From Rhodospirillales bacterium (GTDB lineage Bacteria > Pseudomonadota > Alphaproteobacteria > Acetobacterales > Acetobacteraceae): a stretch of 64,000 nucleotides of DNA. Made by a program: the position numbers and the translations under genes. This document shows positions 33,366 through 42,500 of the stretch, one piece after another (the stretch's first letter is position 1; every line of letters begins with the position of its first letter). The stretch is from NCBI GenBank assembly GCA_017304945.1, contig JAFKLG010000075.1:1-64000 (forward strand). Direction: 5' to 3'. Under the pieces are notes generated by a model. It saw nothing but the letters and a program-made list of their open reading frames with translations, searched no databases and was not told the origin of the DNA.

Positions 33366-33842
33366 TTACGCCCGCCGCCGGAGCAGGTAGCGCTGGCGTC
33401 CCTCCAGCACCAGTTCGCGCCGCTGGTTGTGCACGGTGCTGCGCAACCCGAGCACGCCGGTGGTGCGGTTGGGAGTGAGTTCGTCGATCTCCAGGGCGGG
33501 GTAGACCGTGTCGCCGGCGAACACCGGCTTGAGGAACCGGCTCGACTGCTCGAGGAAGCCGACCAGCGACTCCTCGACCAGATAGGGGAACAGCCCGGCG
33601 CCCGGTGCGGTCTGCGCGAGGGTCTGCAGCCCGTGGGCGAGCAGATGCGGGTAGGACCGCGCGCGGCAGTATTCGACGTCGTAGTGCACCGGGTGGGCGT
33701 CGCCGCTCGCTGCCTGGAAGGCGAGGAACACCGCCTCGGTCATGGTGCGGCTGGGCAGCACGAAGCGCTCGCCGAGGCGGAAATCGTCGAACCAGCGCTG
33801 CTCCGGCACCATGCGGTGCTGGGCGGGGTCGAACGCGCTCAT
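33366..33842 (-). CDS. MaoC-family dehydratase
   Basis: 158-residue single hot-dog-fold protein. It has FRLGERFVLPSRTMTEAVFLAFQ, then the hydratase motif AASGDAHPVHYDVEYCRA with catalytic Asp and His, and FLKPVFAGDTVYPALEI. MaoC enzymes hydrate or dehydrate enoyl-CoA thioesters. The ATG overlaps the stop of the upstream CoA-transferase gene by four bases (ATGA), so the two act together, probably on a CoA ester made by the transferase. Similar CaiB-MaoC pairs handle mesaconyl/methylfumaryl-CoA, but no substrate can be read here. Confidence 0.88.
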   Translation of the reverse strand: MSAFDPAQHRMVPEQRWFDDFRLGERFVLPSRTMTEAVFLAFQAASGDAHPVHYDVEYCRARSYPHLLAHGLQTLAQTAPGAGLFPYLVEESLVGFLEQSSRFLKPVFAGDTVYPALEIDELTPNRTTGVLGLRSTVHNQRRELVLEGRQRYLLRRRA

Positions 33843-35011
33843 ACCGCGCCGGCCGCATGCAGCCCGGCGATCGCCTGCGCGTCGAAGCCGAGGTCGCGCA
33901 GGATCGCATCGGTATGCTGCCCGATGCCAGGGACGTCGCCCATCGCCGCTTCCTGGTCGGGGAAGGTGAAGGGCGGCAGCAGGGCGCGCACCGGGCCGTT
34001 CGGGGTGCCGACCTCCCGCCACTTGTCGCGCGCGGCGAGCTGGGTGTGCTCCCACACGTCCTTGGGCTCGTTCAGGCGGCCGTTGGCGATGCCGGCGGCG
34101 TCGAGTGCGGCCACCACCTCCATGGACGTCATCGGGGCGAACACGTCCTCGATCAGCGCGGTCAGCGCCTCGCGGTTGTCGCGGCGGTCGTTGACGGTGA
34201 GGAATCTGGGGTCGGTGCGGATTTCGGGCCGGCGCAGCACGTTGGTGCAGAAGCTCGTCCATTCGCGGTCGTTCTGGATGCCGAAGATCACCTGCCCGTC
34301 GCCGGTGCGATGCGGCCCGTAGGGGGCGATTGCGGGATGCGCGCCGGGGGAGCGGGGCGGCGCGGAGCCGGCATAGGCCCAGCGCAGCATCGGCTGGCTC
34401 ATCCACTCGGCCAGCGCGTCCAGCATGGCGATCTTGACGTTCGCGCCGACGCCGGTCCGCCCGCGTTGCACCAGGGCGGCGAGAATGCCGGACAGCGCAT
34501 ACATTCCCGTCGCAATATCCGCGATCGAAATTCCCACGCGCGACGGCTGCTCGGGTGAACCCGTCACGCTGATCAGCCCCGATTCGGCCTGGATCAGCAG
34601 GTCGTAGGCCTTCTTCTGCGCGAACGGCCCGCTCTCGCCATAGCCCGAAATGTCGCAGACCACGAGCTTCGGATGCGCGGGCGCAAGGGCGGCGTGCGAC
34701 AGGCCGAGACGCGCGGCGGCGCCGGGGGCGAGGTTCTGCAGCAGCACGTCGGTGCCGGCCAGCAGGCGCTGCAGCACCTCGCCGGCGGCGGGATGCTTCA
34801 CGTCCAGCGTGATGCTGCGCTTGCCGCGGTTCAGCCAGACGAAATGGCTGCTCTGGCCGTGGACGTAGCTGTCGTAGTTGCGCGCGAAATCACCTTCGGC
34901 GCGCTCGATCTTGATGACGTCGGCACCGAGATCGGCCAGATGGCGGCTGCACAGCGGCGCCGCGACGGCATGCTCGAGCGAGACGACCCGCATGCCTTCC
35001 AAGGGACGCAC
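33839..35011 (-). CDS. CaiB/BaiF (type III) CoA-transferase
   Basis: 390 residues. VRPLEGMRVVSLEHAVAAPL opens the family's interlocked fold. The predicted catalytic Asp lies in KKAYDLLIQAESGLISVTG, and the conserved NLAPGAAARLGL and GISIADIATGMYALSGILAAL are present. It moves CoA between carboxylic acids. The start is GTG at 35011, preceded by AGGAGGAA at about 7 bases; upstream in-frame sequence is low complexity. It is co-transcribed with the MaoC gene. The inositol-monophosphatase-family gene ends 95 bases upstream and may belong to the same transcript. Confidence 0.92.
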   Translation of the reverse strand: MRPLEGMRVVSLEHAVAAPLCSRHLADLGADVIKIERAEGDFARNYDSYVHGQSSHFVWLNRGKRSITLDVKHPAAGEVLQRLLAGTDVLLQNLAPGAAARLGLSHAALAPAHPKLVVCDISGYGESGPFAQKKAYDLLIQAESGLISVTGSPEQPSRVGISIADIATGMYALSGILAALVQRGRTGVGANVKIAMLDALAEWMSQPMLRWAYAGSAPPRSPGAHPAIAPYGPHRTGDGQVIFGIQNDREWTSFCTNVLRRPEIRTDPRFLTVNDRRDNREALTALIEDVFAPMTSMEVVAALDAAGIANGRLNEPKDVWEHTQLAARDKWREVGTPNGPVRALLPPFTFPDQEAAMGDVPGIGQHTDAILRDLGFDAQAIAGLHAAGAV

Positions 35012-35106
35012 GGACGGTTCCTCCTGAGGGTTCCCGGCAGGAAAGCGCCACGGGTCGCCGCTGTCAAAGCGGCGCCGGACGCGGGCGCACCTGCACGCGC
35101 CGCGGA

Positions 35107-35904
35107 TCAGGCCGGTCGGGCGGCCGGAATGCCGGGAGGCGCGCCGAACGGGCCGGCCAGGGCCGGGGCGCAGGCCAGCATCGGGTTGCCGGACCATGCA
35201 CCGTCGCCGTCCAGGAAGCCGTTCAGCGCGGCGCCGGCCTCGGCCAGCAGCACCAGGGCGGCGGCGCTGTCCCAGATGTTGATGTGCAGTTCGGCATAGG
35301 CGTCGCTGCGCCCGGCGGCGACGTCGGCGAGGCCGAGTGTGCCCGACCCGCCATGCCGTACGGCGCAGCCGAGGTCGAGGAAGTGGCGGCTGACGGCGAG
35401 GAACGCCGCGTTCGAACGCCGGCGCGACCAGCCCACCTCGACGATCGCCTGGGCGGGGTCTTGGGTCGTGGCGGCGCGGATCGGGGTGCCGTTCAGGAAC
35501 GCGCCGCCGCCCTGGCGGCCGGTGAACGTCTCCCCGATCGCCGGCGCGACGATCACGCCCAGCAGCGGCGTGCGGTCCTCCATCAGGCCGAGGGAGATGC
35601 AGAACCGGTTGCGACCGCGGGCGAAATTGGCGGTGCCGTCGATCGGGTCCACCACCCAGCGCAGCCGGCCGGGGCGGGCGGGGCCGCCTTCCTCGCCGTG
35701 GAACCCGTCCGCGGGGAAGGCGGCCGCCAGCGCGTCGGACAGGAAGCGCTCCACCGCACCGTCGGCCTCGGTCAGCCAGTCCTGCGGGCCCTTCAGCGTG
35801 GCCTGTGCGGCGCCCGGCGGCGGGCGGAGGCGGAGCGCGATGGCGCCGGCCTCCGCGGCGAGGCGGCAGGCGGTGTCGAAGCGGGTATCGAGGGCGGCGG
35901 ACAT
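35107..35904 (-). CDS. Inositol monophosphatase-family phosphatase
   Basis: 265 residues of the Li-sensitive Mg-dependent phosphatase family. Metal-binding motifs are DWLTEADGAVERFL, GFHGEEGG (the second Glu binds metal), WVVDPIDGTANFARG (DPIDGT) and INIWDSAAALVLLAEAG at the C-terminus. Substrates in this family include inositol phosphates, histidinol phosphate and PAP. The gene is the last of the minus-strand ABC-importer run (40 bases after the permease), which suggests hydrolysis of a phosphorylated import substrate. This link is inferred. Confidence 0.9.
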   Translation of the reverse strand: MSAALDTRFDTACRLAAEAGAIALRLRPPPGAAQATLKGPQDWLTEADGAVERFLSDALAAAFPADGFHGEEGGPARPGRLRWVVDPIDGTANFARGRNRFCISLGLMEDRTPLLGVIVAPAIGETFTGRQGGGAFLNGTPIRAATTQDPAQAIVEVGWSRRRSNAAFLAVSRHFLDLGCAVRHGGSGTLGLADVAAGRSDAYAELHINIWDSAAALVLLAEAGAALNGFLDGDGAWSGNPMLACAPALAGPFGAPPGIPAARPA

Positions 35905-35944
35905 GCGGGGGCCTTCGGCGGAGGAGATTCGGCGCGGCGCTGCG

Positions 35945-36769
35945 TCAGCGGACGCCGGCGCGCATGAAGCTGGCGACGAATTGCCGCTGGAACAACAGGA
36001 AAGCGAGCAGCAACGGGGCGCTGGTCATCAGCGTGGCCGCGGTGATGATGGACCAGTCGATGCCCTGGTCGGTGGTGGCGAACACCGCCAGCCCGACGGT
36101 CAGCGGGCGGGTGGTCACCGAGTTGGTGATCACCAGCGGCCAGAGGAAATTGTTCCAATGGTAACTGACCGAGACGAGCCCGTAGGCGATGTAGGTCGGC
36201 CGCGCGAGCGGCACGTAGACGCGCCAGAGCCGGCCGAGCAGGCCGCAGCCCTCGAGGCGGGCGGCGTCGTCGAGGGCCTGGGGCACGGTCATGAAGGTCT
36301 GGCGCAGCAGGAAGATGCCGAAGGCGGAACCGAGATAGGGCAGGGCGATCGCGGTGATCGTGTCGACCAGTCGGAGCTGCGCGAGGGTGCGGTAGTTCTC
36401 CACCAGCAGCGCGTCCGGCATGATCATGAGCTGCAGCAGCACGAGCCCGAACAGCAGGTCGCGGCCGACGAAGCTCAGCCGCGCGAAGGCGAAGGCGGCG
36501 GTGGTGCAGACCACGAACTGCACGGCCAGGATCAGCGAGCAGAGCAGGAAAGTGTTGAGCAGGTAGCGGCCGAACGGGGCGGCCTGCCAGGCGGCGACGA
36601 AGTTCGCGACGGTCAGCGGCGCGGTCGGCGTGAAGTGCGTCGCATAGGCGGCGGGATGGATCGCGGTCCAGGCGGCGTAGAGCAGCGGCAGCAGCCAGAG
36701 CAGGCCCAGCAGCCAGGCCGCCGCGATCTCCAGCGTGGTCCAGACCGGATGGCGCGTGCCGGCGATCAT
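35945..36769 (-). CDS. CUT1-type ABC importer permease (UgpE/MalG-like)
   Basis: 274 residues with six membrane helices. The EAA loop reads DDAARLEGCGLLGRLWRVYV (about residues 187-206), where it contacts the ATPase. The C-terminal end FQRQFVASFMRAGVR matches the typical MalG/UgpE end (QRxFVxGLxxGAVK-like). Its ATG overlaps the stop of the partner permease gene by four bases. It forms the translocation pore with the product of 36766-37725 for a sugar- or polyol-phosphate-type solute. Confidence 0.92.
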   Translation of the reverse strand: MIAGTRHPVWTTLEIAAAWLLGLLWLLPLLYAAWTAIHPAAYATHFTPTAPLTVANFVAAWQAAPFGRYLLNTFLLCSLILAVQFVVCTTAAFAFARLSFVGRDLLFGLVLLQLMIMPDALLVENYRTLAQLRLVDTITAIALPYLGSAFGIFLLRQTFMTVPQALDDAARLEGCGLLGRLWRVYVPLARPTYIAYGLVSVSYHWNNFLWPLVITNSVTTRPLTVGLAVFATTDQGIDWSIITAATLMTSAPLLLAFLLFQRQFVASFMRAGVR

Positions 36770-37725
36770 CGGTAGTGCACCCGTCGGCCGAACACGCCGA
36801 ACTGCAGCACGGCGAGCGCGGCGAGGATCGCGAGCAGCACGACGGTGAGCGTCGCGGCCGTCGCGGTGTCCCAGAAGCGGAAGCCGGTTTCGTAGATGTA
36901 GTAGAGCAGCAGCGTGGTGGCGTTGTCCGGTCCGCCGCGGGTCATCACCACCACGTGGTCGATCATGCGGAACGCATTGACCACCGCGTTGACCAGCACG
37001 AACAGCGTGGTCGGCATCAGCAGCGGCAGCGTCACGCGGCGGAAGAACATGATGCGCGGTGTGCCGTCGAGCGACGCGGCCTCATGCAAGTCGGGCGGCA
37101 TGGTCTGCAGCGCGGCGAGATAGAAGATCATGAAGAACCCCGCCTCCTTCCAGACCGCGACGGCGATCATGGCGGGCAGGGCGGTGGCGGCATCGCCCAG
37201 CCAGTTGTGCCGGCCGAATCCGAACAGCGACAGCACCTGGTCGAACAGCCCGTAATCGGGCGTGTAGAAGAACAGCCAGATATTGGCGACCGCGATCATC
37301 GGCAGCATGGTCGGCAGGAAATACGCCATGCGCAGCAGCGCGCGGCCGGGCATCGCGCGGTTCACCGCCAGCGCCATGACGAGCGCGAGCACGACCGAGG
37401 CCGGGATGGTGACGGCCGCATAGATCGTGTTGTTCCACAGCGCGCGGAAGAACACCGGGTCGTCGAGCAACGCGCGATAGTTGTCGAGCCCGACGAACGG
37501 CGCGGGCCGGTTGCCGCGCGGCGTCGCGTGCAGGCTGTGCCACAGCGTCTCGACCGCGGGCCAATGCGTGAACGCGACCAGCAGCAGCAGCGACGGCAGC
37601 ACCAGCGCCCAGGCCGCCAACGACGCACGCAACGCCCCCTCCCCCCTCGCGGCGGAGGGCTGGGGTGGGGGGGCGACCCCGCGGCCTCCTCCCACGAGCG
37701 GAGGGGGAGAGATCGTCGCGTCCAT
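36766..37725 (-). CDS. CUT1-type ABC importer permease (UgpA/MalF-like)
   Basis: 319 residues. A Pro/Gly-rich N-terminal tail of about 30 residues is followed by six membrane helices. The EAA loop is HEAASLDGTPRIMFFRRVTL, and the preceding FMIFYLAALQTMPPDL is family-typical. Its ATG overlaps the stop of the binding-protein gene by one base (TGATG), indicating translational coupling. It pairs with the downstream permease. Confidence 0.92.
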   Translation of the reverse strand: MDATISPPPLVGGGRGVAPPPQPSAARGEGALRASLAAWALVLPSLLLLVAFTHWPAVETLWHSLHATPRGNRPAPFVGLDNYRALLDDPVFFRALWNNTIYAAVTIPASVVLALVMALAVNRAMPGRALLRMAYFLPTMLPMIAVANIWLFFYTPDYGLFDQVLSLFGFGRHNWLGDAATALPAMIAVAVWKEAGFFMIFYLAALQTMPPDLHEAASLDGTPRIMFFRRVTLPLLMPTTLFVLVNAVVNAFRMIDHVVVMTRGGPDNATTLLLYYIYETGFRFWDTATAATLTVVLLAILAALAVLQFGVFGRRVHYR

Positions 37726-39017
37726 CAGGCCTTCTGGTAGCGGCGCAGGATGCGGTCGGATTCGGCCTGCGCCTCCTGCATCGCCTGCTTCGGCGTCTTG
37801 CCCCCGTTCAGGCAGGCCTGGATGTTGTCGGTCAGTGCCTTGTAGACGCGCTGGTTCTCGTAGGTGGACAGCTCGCCGGTCGCGACCGGCAGGAAGGTGC
37901 GGGCGACGTTCGCCTCGGGGAATTTCGCCACATAGGCCTGCAGCGCCGGCGTCTCATAGGCCGCGGGACTGGTGGCGATGTAGCCGGTGCGGATCGACCA
38001 GTCGGCCGCGCGCTCCGGGGCGGAGACCCAGCGCGCGAAGCGCAGCGCCGCCTGGCGTTCGGCGGGCGAGGCGTTGCGGAAGAAGTAGAGGTTGCCGCCG
38101 CCCACGACCGAACGCGGAGCGGTCTTTCCGGCGAGCCCGGCCACCCCGAACGGGAAGCGCGCCTTGTCGCGCACGTTGGTCAGGTTGCCGGTGGTGTGCT
38201 GGATGATCGCCGTGTTGCCCTCGAGGAAGTCGGGCGAGAGCTGCGACCAGGCGGAAATCCCGTCCGGCGTCACGTGATGATCGGCGGCGAGGCCGCGCCA
38301 GAACGTCATCGCCTCGATCGCCTTCGGATCGTCGAAGAAGACCTGCGTGCCGGCCTCGTTCATCAGCCGGTGGTCGACCTGGTTGGCCAGCGCGCCGAAG
38401 GTCCACTGCGCGTTGCCGAGGTCGGCGGCCATCTTGATGCCCCAGCGCGTCACCTTGCCGGAAGCATCCCGCCTGGTCAGCTTCCCGGCCGCCGCGACCA
38501 GCTCCGCCCAGGTGGTGGGGAACTTCGCGGGGTCGAGGCCGGCCTCGGTGAACGCCGCCTTGTCGTAGTAGAAGATCGCCGTCGAGCGCTGGAACGGCAC
38601 CGACCAGGTCTTGCCCTCGGCATGGCTGTTGGCGAGGAAGGCCGGATAGAACCCGTCGAGCCAGCGCTTTGCCTCCGCATCCAGCCCGATCTCGTCGAGG
38701 GAGACCAGGATGTCCTGGTCCTGCAGGCTGTGCATCTCGGCGGCGAGCAGCACCGCGAATTGCGGGCCGGCGCCTGCCTTCAGCGCGGTGGTCGCCTTGA
38801 TCAGCGCCTGGCTGTAGTCGCCGGCATAGACCGCCTCGACGGTGACGCCGGTCTCTTCATGGTACGCCTTGCAGTAGCCGTCGATGATTTGTGCGAGCGG
38901 GCCGCCCACGGCGACCGGGTAGTAGAAGGTGAGCTTCTCCACGGTCTGGGCGCGCAGGACGGCGGGGGCGGCAAGCAGCCCGGTGGTGGCGGCCAGCAAG
39001 TGACGGCGGCGGATCAT
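37725..39017 (-). CDS. ABC importer solute-binding protein 1 (UgpB-like), probable Tat substrate
   Basis: 430 residues. The N-terminus MIRRRHLLAATTGLLAAPAV has a twin-arginine followed by a hydrophobic stretch, so Tat export is likely. The mature part is a type I extracellular binding protein. It has VTVEAVYAGDYSQALIKATT, then AGPQFAVLLAAEMHSLQDQD, WSVPFQRSTAIFYYDKAAF and a late FPFGVAGLAG. These resemble UgpB-like proteins, which bind glycerol-3-phosphate or its diesters, but ligand residues cannot be assigned. It is a paralog of the next upstream protein, and the two genes are adjacent in one operon. Confidence 0.9.
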   Translation of the reverse strand: MIRRRHLLAATTGLLAAPAVLRAQTVEKLTFYYPVAVGGPLAQIIDGYCKAYHEETGVTVEAVYAGDYSQALIKATTALKAGAGPQFAVLLAAEMHSLQDQDILVSLDEIGLDAEAKRWLDGFYPAFLANSHAEGKTWSVPFQRSTAIFYYDKAAFTEAGLDPAKFPTTWAELVAAAGKLTRRDASGKVTRWGIKMAADLGNAQWTFGALANQVDHRLMNEAGTQVFFDDPKAIEAMTFWRGLAADHHVTPDGISAWSQLSPDFLEGNTAIIQHTTGNLTNVRDKARFPFGVAGLAGKTAPRSVVGGGNLYFFRNASPAERQAALRFARWVSAPERAADWSIRTGYIATSPAAYETPALQAYVAKFPEANVARTFLPVATGELSTYENQRVYKALTDNIQACLNGGKTPKQAMQEAQAESDRILRRYQKA

Positions 39018-39032
39018 GGGAAAGCCTCGTGG

Positions 39033-40304
39033 TCAGGAGCGATAGGAGCGAAGCAGCCGTTCGGCGGTGGCCTGGGCCTCGGCGAGGGCCGCATCGGGCG
39101 CCTTGCGGCCGGTGAGCGCAGCCTGCAGCCCGTCGTTCAGGGCCTGGGTCACGCGCTGGTTGTCGTGCGTCGAGAGTTCCGGCACCGCGAAGGCGAGCTG
39201 GTCGCGGGCGACCGTGGCGGCGGCGAACCCGGCCGCGTAGTGCTGCATGACCGGCGTCGCCCACGCGTCGGGGCGGGTCGCGACGTAGCCGGTGTCGATG
39301 CCCCATTGCGCGGCCCGCTCCGGCGCGCTGATCCAGCGCAGGAAGCGCAGCGCCGCCTGCTGCTGGTCCTGGGTCGCGCCCTTGAACAGGTAGAAATTGC
39401 CGCCGCCGGTCGGGCTGCCGCGCCGCTGTCCGGCCGGCAGCATGGCGACGCCGAACGGGAATTTCGCGTTGGCGCGGATGTTCGAGAGGTTGCCGGTGGT
39501 GGTCCAGATCATCGCGACCTTGGACTCCAGGAAGTCGCGCGGGGTGGTGCCCCATTCGACGATGCCGGGCGGATGCACGCCGTCCTTGCCCAGTGCGATC
39601 CAGTAGCGCAGCGCCTCCTGGCAGCCGGGGGCGGCAAAGTCGGTGCGGGTCCCGTCGGCGTTCGCGAGGGTCGCCCCCGCTTCCGTCGCCAGCGCCTGGA
39701 ACAACCAGTAGGGGAAGCCGGTCGAGGGGATCTGCAGGCCCCATTGCCGGGTCTCGCCACCCTCGCGCCGGGTCAGCTTCGCGGCCATCGCGGCATGGCT
39801 CTGCCAGTCCGCCGGCGGGGTCTCGGGATCCAGGCCGGCCGCCTGGAACGCCGGCTTGTTCCAGTACAGCACGATGGTGGAGCGCTGGAACGGCACGCCC
39901 CAGACATGGCCGCCGATCTGGCCGTTCTGCAGGAACGCCGGATAAAAGCCGGACAGCCAGGCCGGGTCGCCCGCGACGGTGTCGATCGGCACGATCAGCT
40001 CGTCGTCCATCAGCGAGAACACGTCGGTCGACAGCAGCACCGCCATGGTCGGACCCGACCCCGCCTTCAGCGCGGTCTGCGCCTTGGTCAGCGTATCCTG
40101 GTAGGTGCCGGCATAGATCGGCGTCACCGCAATGTCCGGGTTCTCCTGCTGGAACGCGTGCGCGTAGCCGTCGATGATCTTCGTGATCGGACCACCGACC
40201 GCGACCGGGAAGTAGAAGCTGAGCTCCGTCGCGGCGGCGGCGCGGCGGATCGCCGGCAGCGCCAGGGCACCGCCGAGAACGGCGCGGCGGGTGAGCGTGT
40301 TCAT
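39033..40304 (-). CDS. ABC importer solute-binding protein 2 (UgpB-like), paralog
   Basis: 423 residues, homologous along its whole length to the preceding protein. Both read LxFYxPVAVGGP...IIDGY near the start, VPFQRST in the middle and ATVARDQLAFAVPELSTHDN / ANVARTFLPVATGELSTYEN near the end. The signal sequence MNTLTRRAVLGGALALPAI also has a twin-arginine. Its ATG overlaps the ATPase stop by four bases, and its own stop is 15 bases before the next binding protein. Two receptors probably feed one permease pair with different ligands. Confidence 0.9.
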   Translation of the reverse strand: MNTLTRRAVLGGALALPAIRRAAAATELSFYFPVAVGGPITKIIDGYAHAFQQENPDIAVTPIYAGTYQDTLTKAQTALKAGSGPTMAVLLSTDVFSLMDDELIVPIDTVAGDPAWLSGFYPAFLQNGQIGGHVWGVPFQRSTIVLYWNKPAFQAAGLDPETPPADWQSHAAMAAKLTRREGGETRQWGLQIPSTGFPYWLFQALATEAGATLANADGTRTDFAAPGCQEALRYWIALGKDGVHPPGIVEWGTTPRDFLESKVAMIWTTTGNLSNIRANAKFPFGVAMLPAGQRRGSPTGGGNFYLFKGATQDQQQAALRFLRWISAPERAAQWGIDTGYVATRPDAWATPVMQHYAAGFAAATVARDQLAFAVPELSTHDNQRVTQALNDGLQAALTGRKAPDAALAEAQATAERLLRSYRS

Positions 40305-41473
40305 GCGAAAACCTTCTCGTCTGCGTCCGGGTGGTCGGGGGACGCGGCGTCGCGGGATGCGCCGCCAGGGGGGAGGGGGCGCCGGCGCGCGCCGGTCTCG
40401 GGGTCGAACAGCGCGATCGGCGCCGTCGGACGCAGGTGCACGGGGCTGCCGACCGGGTGGGCCGCCTGGCCGGGCAGCCGCACGAGCAGGGTGGCCTCGC
40501 CGGCGCGGCAGGACAGGATGGTGTCCGCACCGAGATATTCCGCGTGCTGCACCAGGGCCGGAATGCCGCGATCGGCCAGTTCGATGTGTTCGGGGCGAAG
40601 CCCGCCGACCAGCGTGCCGCCGCCGTCGGGCGCCGGCAGCAGCGCCGGCCCCTCGGTGCCGGGGATCATCAGGCCGTCCCCGGTCCGTTGCAGCGGAAAC
40701 AGGTTCATCGGCGGCGTGCCGATGAACCCGGCGACGAACCGCGTGGCCGGATCGCCGTAGAGCGTGGCGGGCGGGCCCTGCTGCTCGATCCGGCCGGCGC
40801 GCATCAGCACGACCTGGTCGGCCATGCTCATCGCCTCGGTCTGGTCGTGGGTGACGTAGAGCATGGTCAGCCCCAGCCGCCGCTGCAGAGCGAGGATCTC
40901 CCGGCGCATGTCGGCGCGGAGCTGCGCATCGAGGTTGGAAAGTGGCTCGTCCATCAGGCACACCGGCGCCTCCGCGACGATCGCGCGGCCCAGGGCGACA
41001 CGCTGCTGCTGGCCGCCCGAGAGCTGGCCTGGCCGGCGGCCGAGCAGGGCGGCGATGCCGAGGATGTCGACGGCGCGGTCGAGCCGGCGGGCGCGGTCGG
41101 CGGCCGGGACGCGGCGCGCGCGCAGCCCGAACAGGATATTCTCGGCGACCGAAAGATGCGGGAACAGGGCGTAGGACTGGAACACCATCGCCACCCCCCG
41201 GGCGGCCGGCGGCAGATGAGTGACGTCGCGACCGCCGATCTCGATGCGGCCGGCGGTGACCGTCTCGAGCCCGGCGACCAGGCGCAGGCAGGTGGTCTTG
41301 CCGCAGCCGGAGGGACCCAGCAGGACGGTGAAGCTGCCGGCGGGGACGGTCAGGCTGATCTCCTGGACCGCGTGCGTGGTCCCCCAGGCGCGGCTCACGC
41401 CATGCAGGCGGATCTCCGCGCCCTCGAGCTCCCTGCGCACCGACGCGCGCGCGGCGCGCTTTCGCCCCAGCAC
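40301..41473 (-). CDS. CUT1-type ABC importer ATPase (UgpC/MalK-like)
   Basis: 390 residues. Walker A GPSGCGKTT, Q-loop VFQSYALFPHLSVAEN, signature [15 protein letters not shown], Walker B VCLMDEPLSNLDAQLR and switch His in YVTHDQTEAMSMAD are all present. A TOBE/OB regulatory domain typical of MalK/UgpC occupies about residues 240-370, including GGLRPEHIEL. The start is GTG at 41473; another GTG about 12 codons further in is possible. It is the first gene of the operon ATPase, binding protein 2, binding protein 1, two permeases, phosphatase. Confidence 0.92.
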   Translation of the reverse strand: MLGRKRAARASVRRELEGAEIRLHGVSRAWGTTHAVQEISLTVPAGSFTVLLGPSGCGKTTCLRLVAGLETVTAGRIEIGGRDVTHLPPAARGVAMVFQSYALFPHLSVAENILFGLRARRVPAADRARRLDRAVDILGIAALLGRRPGQLSGGQQQRVALGRAIVAEAPVCLMDEPLSNLDAQLRADMRREILALQRRLGLTMLYVTHDQTEAMSMADQVVLMRAGRIEQQGPPATLYGDPATRFVAGFIGTPPMNLFPLQRTGDGLMIPGTEGPALLPAPDGGGTLVGGLRPEHIELADRGIPALVQHAEYLGADTILSCRAGEATLLVRLPGQAAHPVGSPVHLRPTAPIALFDPETGARRRPLPPGGASRDAASPDHPDADEKVFA

Positions 41474-41660
41474 CGTCCCGACCCCCGATCCCGTGTCGGG
41501 CGGAGGTGTATGGGGCGGTTCGCGTCAGTCGTGTGTCAGTCCGATGAAGACGCCGCGTCACTTCCCGGCCCGCGGACCGGCCGCCCAGCGGGCGCTCCTC
41601 TCAGCCGCCCCCACGCGTGCCAGCGGTTGATCTTCCGACCCGCTCGGAGGAATCTGCGGC

Positions 41661-42500
41661 ATGCCCATTCTGTCAGGCGCGGCGCGAATCGCCGGGATCA
41701 TCGGCTGGCCGGTCGCGCACTCGCGCTCGCCGCGGCTGCACGGCTTCTGGCTGGACCGCCACGGGATCGATGGCGCCTACGTGCCGCTGCCGATCCACCC
41801 GGACGCGTTTGCGACCGCGGTGCGCGGCCTGCGCGATGCCGGGTTCGCCGGCGCCAACGTGACGATCCCGCACAAGCTCGCCGCTTTCGAGATCTGCGAC
41901 AGCGTCGACGAGTCGGCCCACCGCGCCGGGGCGGTGAACACCCTGGTGTTCCAGGATGGCCGGATCAGCGGCTTGAACACCGACGGATGGGGCTTCATCG
42001 CCAATCTGCTCGGGCATGGCGTCGCGCCCAATGCCGGTCCCGCGCTGCTGCTGGGGGCGGGCGGGGGCGCACGGGCCATCGCCGCCGCGCTGCAGGAGGC
42101 CGGCGCCCCGGTCACCATCTGCAACCGCACCGACGCGCGCGCCACCGCGCTCGCCGCCGATCTGCCCGGCCTGCGCGTGCTGCCCTGGGCCCAGCGGAGC
42201 GCGGCCCTGCGCGACCATGCGCTGGTCGTCAACACGACCTCGCTGGGCATGGGCTCCCACCCGGCGCTCGATCTCGACCTGTCGGCCGCGCCGGACAGCC
42301 TCGTGGTGGCCGACATCGTCTACGTGCCGCTGCTCACCCCGCTGCTCGCGGCGGCGGAACGCCGTGGCCTGCGCACCGTCGAGGGGCTGGGCATGCTGCT
42401 GCACCAGGCCGTGCCCGGCTTCCGGGCCTGGTTCGGCGTCACGCCGGTGGTGGATGACGCGCTGCGGCGGTTCGTCGCCGCCGACCTGCTGCCGGCATGA
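41661..42500 (+). CDS. aroE: Shikimate dehydrogenase
   Basis: Reduces 3-dehydroshikimate with NADPH in aromatic amino-acid synthesis. The 279-residue protein shows GWPVAHSRSPRLHGFWL (shikimate-binding Ser pair), the catalytic Lys/Asp region NVTIPHKLAAF and GAVNTLVFQDG, the Rossmann loop LLGAGGGARAIAAAL, the NADPH selectivity loop CNRTDARA and VNTTSLGMG. A ribosome-binding site (CGGAGGAA) precedes the ATG. coaE overlaps its stop by four bases. The aroE-coaE-dnaQ order is a conserved alphaproteobacterial operon. Confidence 0.97.
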   Translation: MPILSGAARIAGIIGWPVAHSRSPRLHGFWLDRHGIDGAYVPLPIHPDAFATAVRGLRDAGFAGANVTIPHKLAAFEICDSVDESAHRAGAVNTLVFQDGRISGLNTDGWGFIANLLGHGVAPNAGPALLLGAGGGARAIAAALQEAGAPVTICNRTDARATALAADLPGLRVLPWAQRSAALRDHALVVNTTSLGMGSHPALDLDLSAAPDSLVVADIVYVPLLTPLLAAAERRGLRTVEGLGMLLHQAVPGFRAWFGVTPVVDDALRRFVAADLLPA

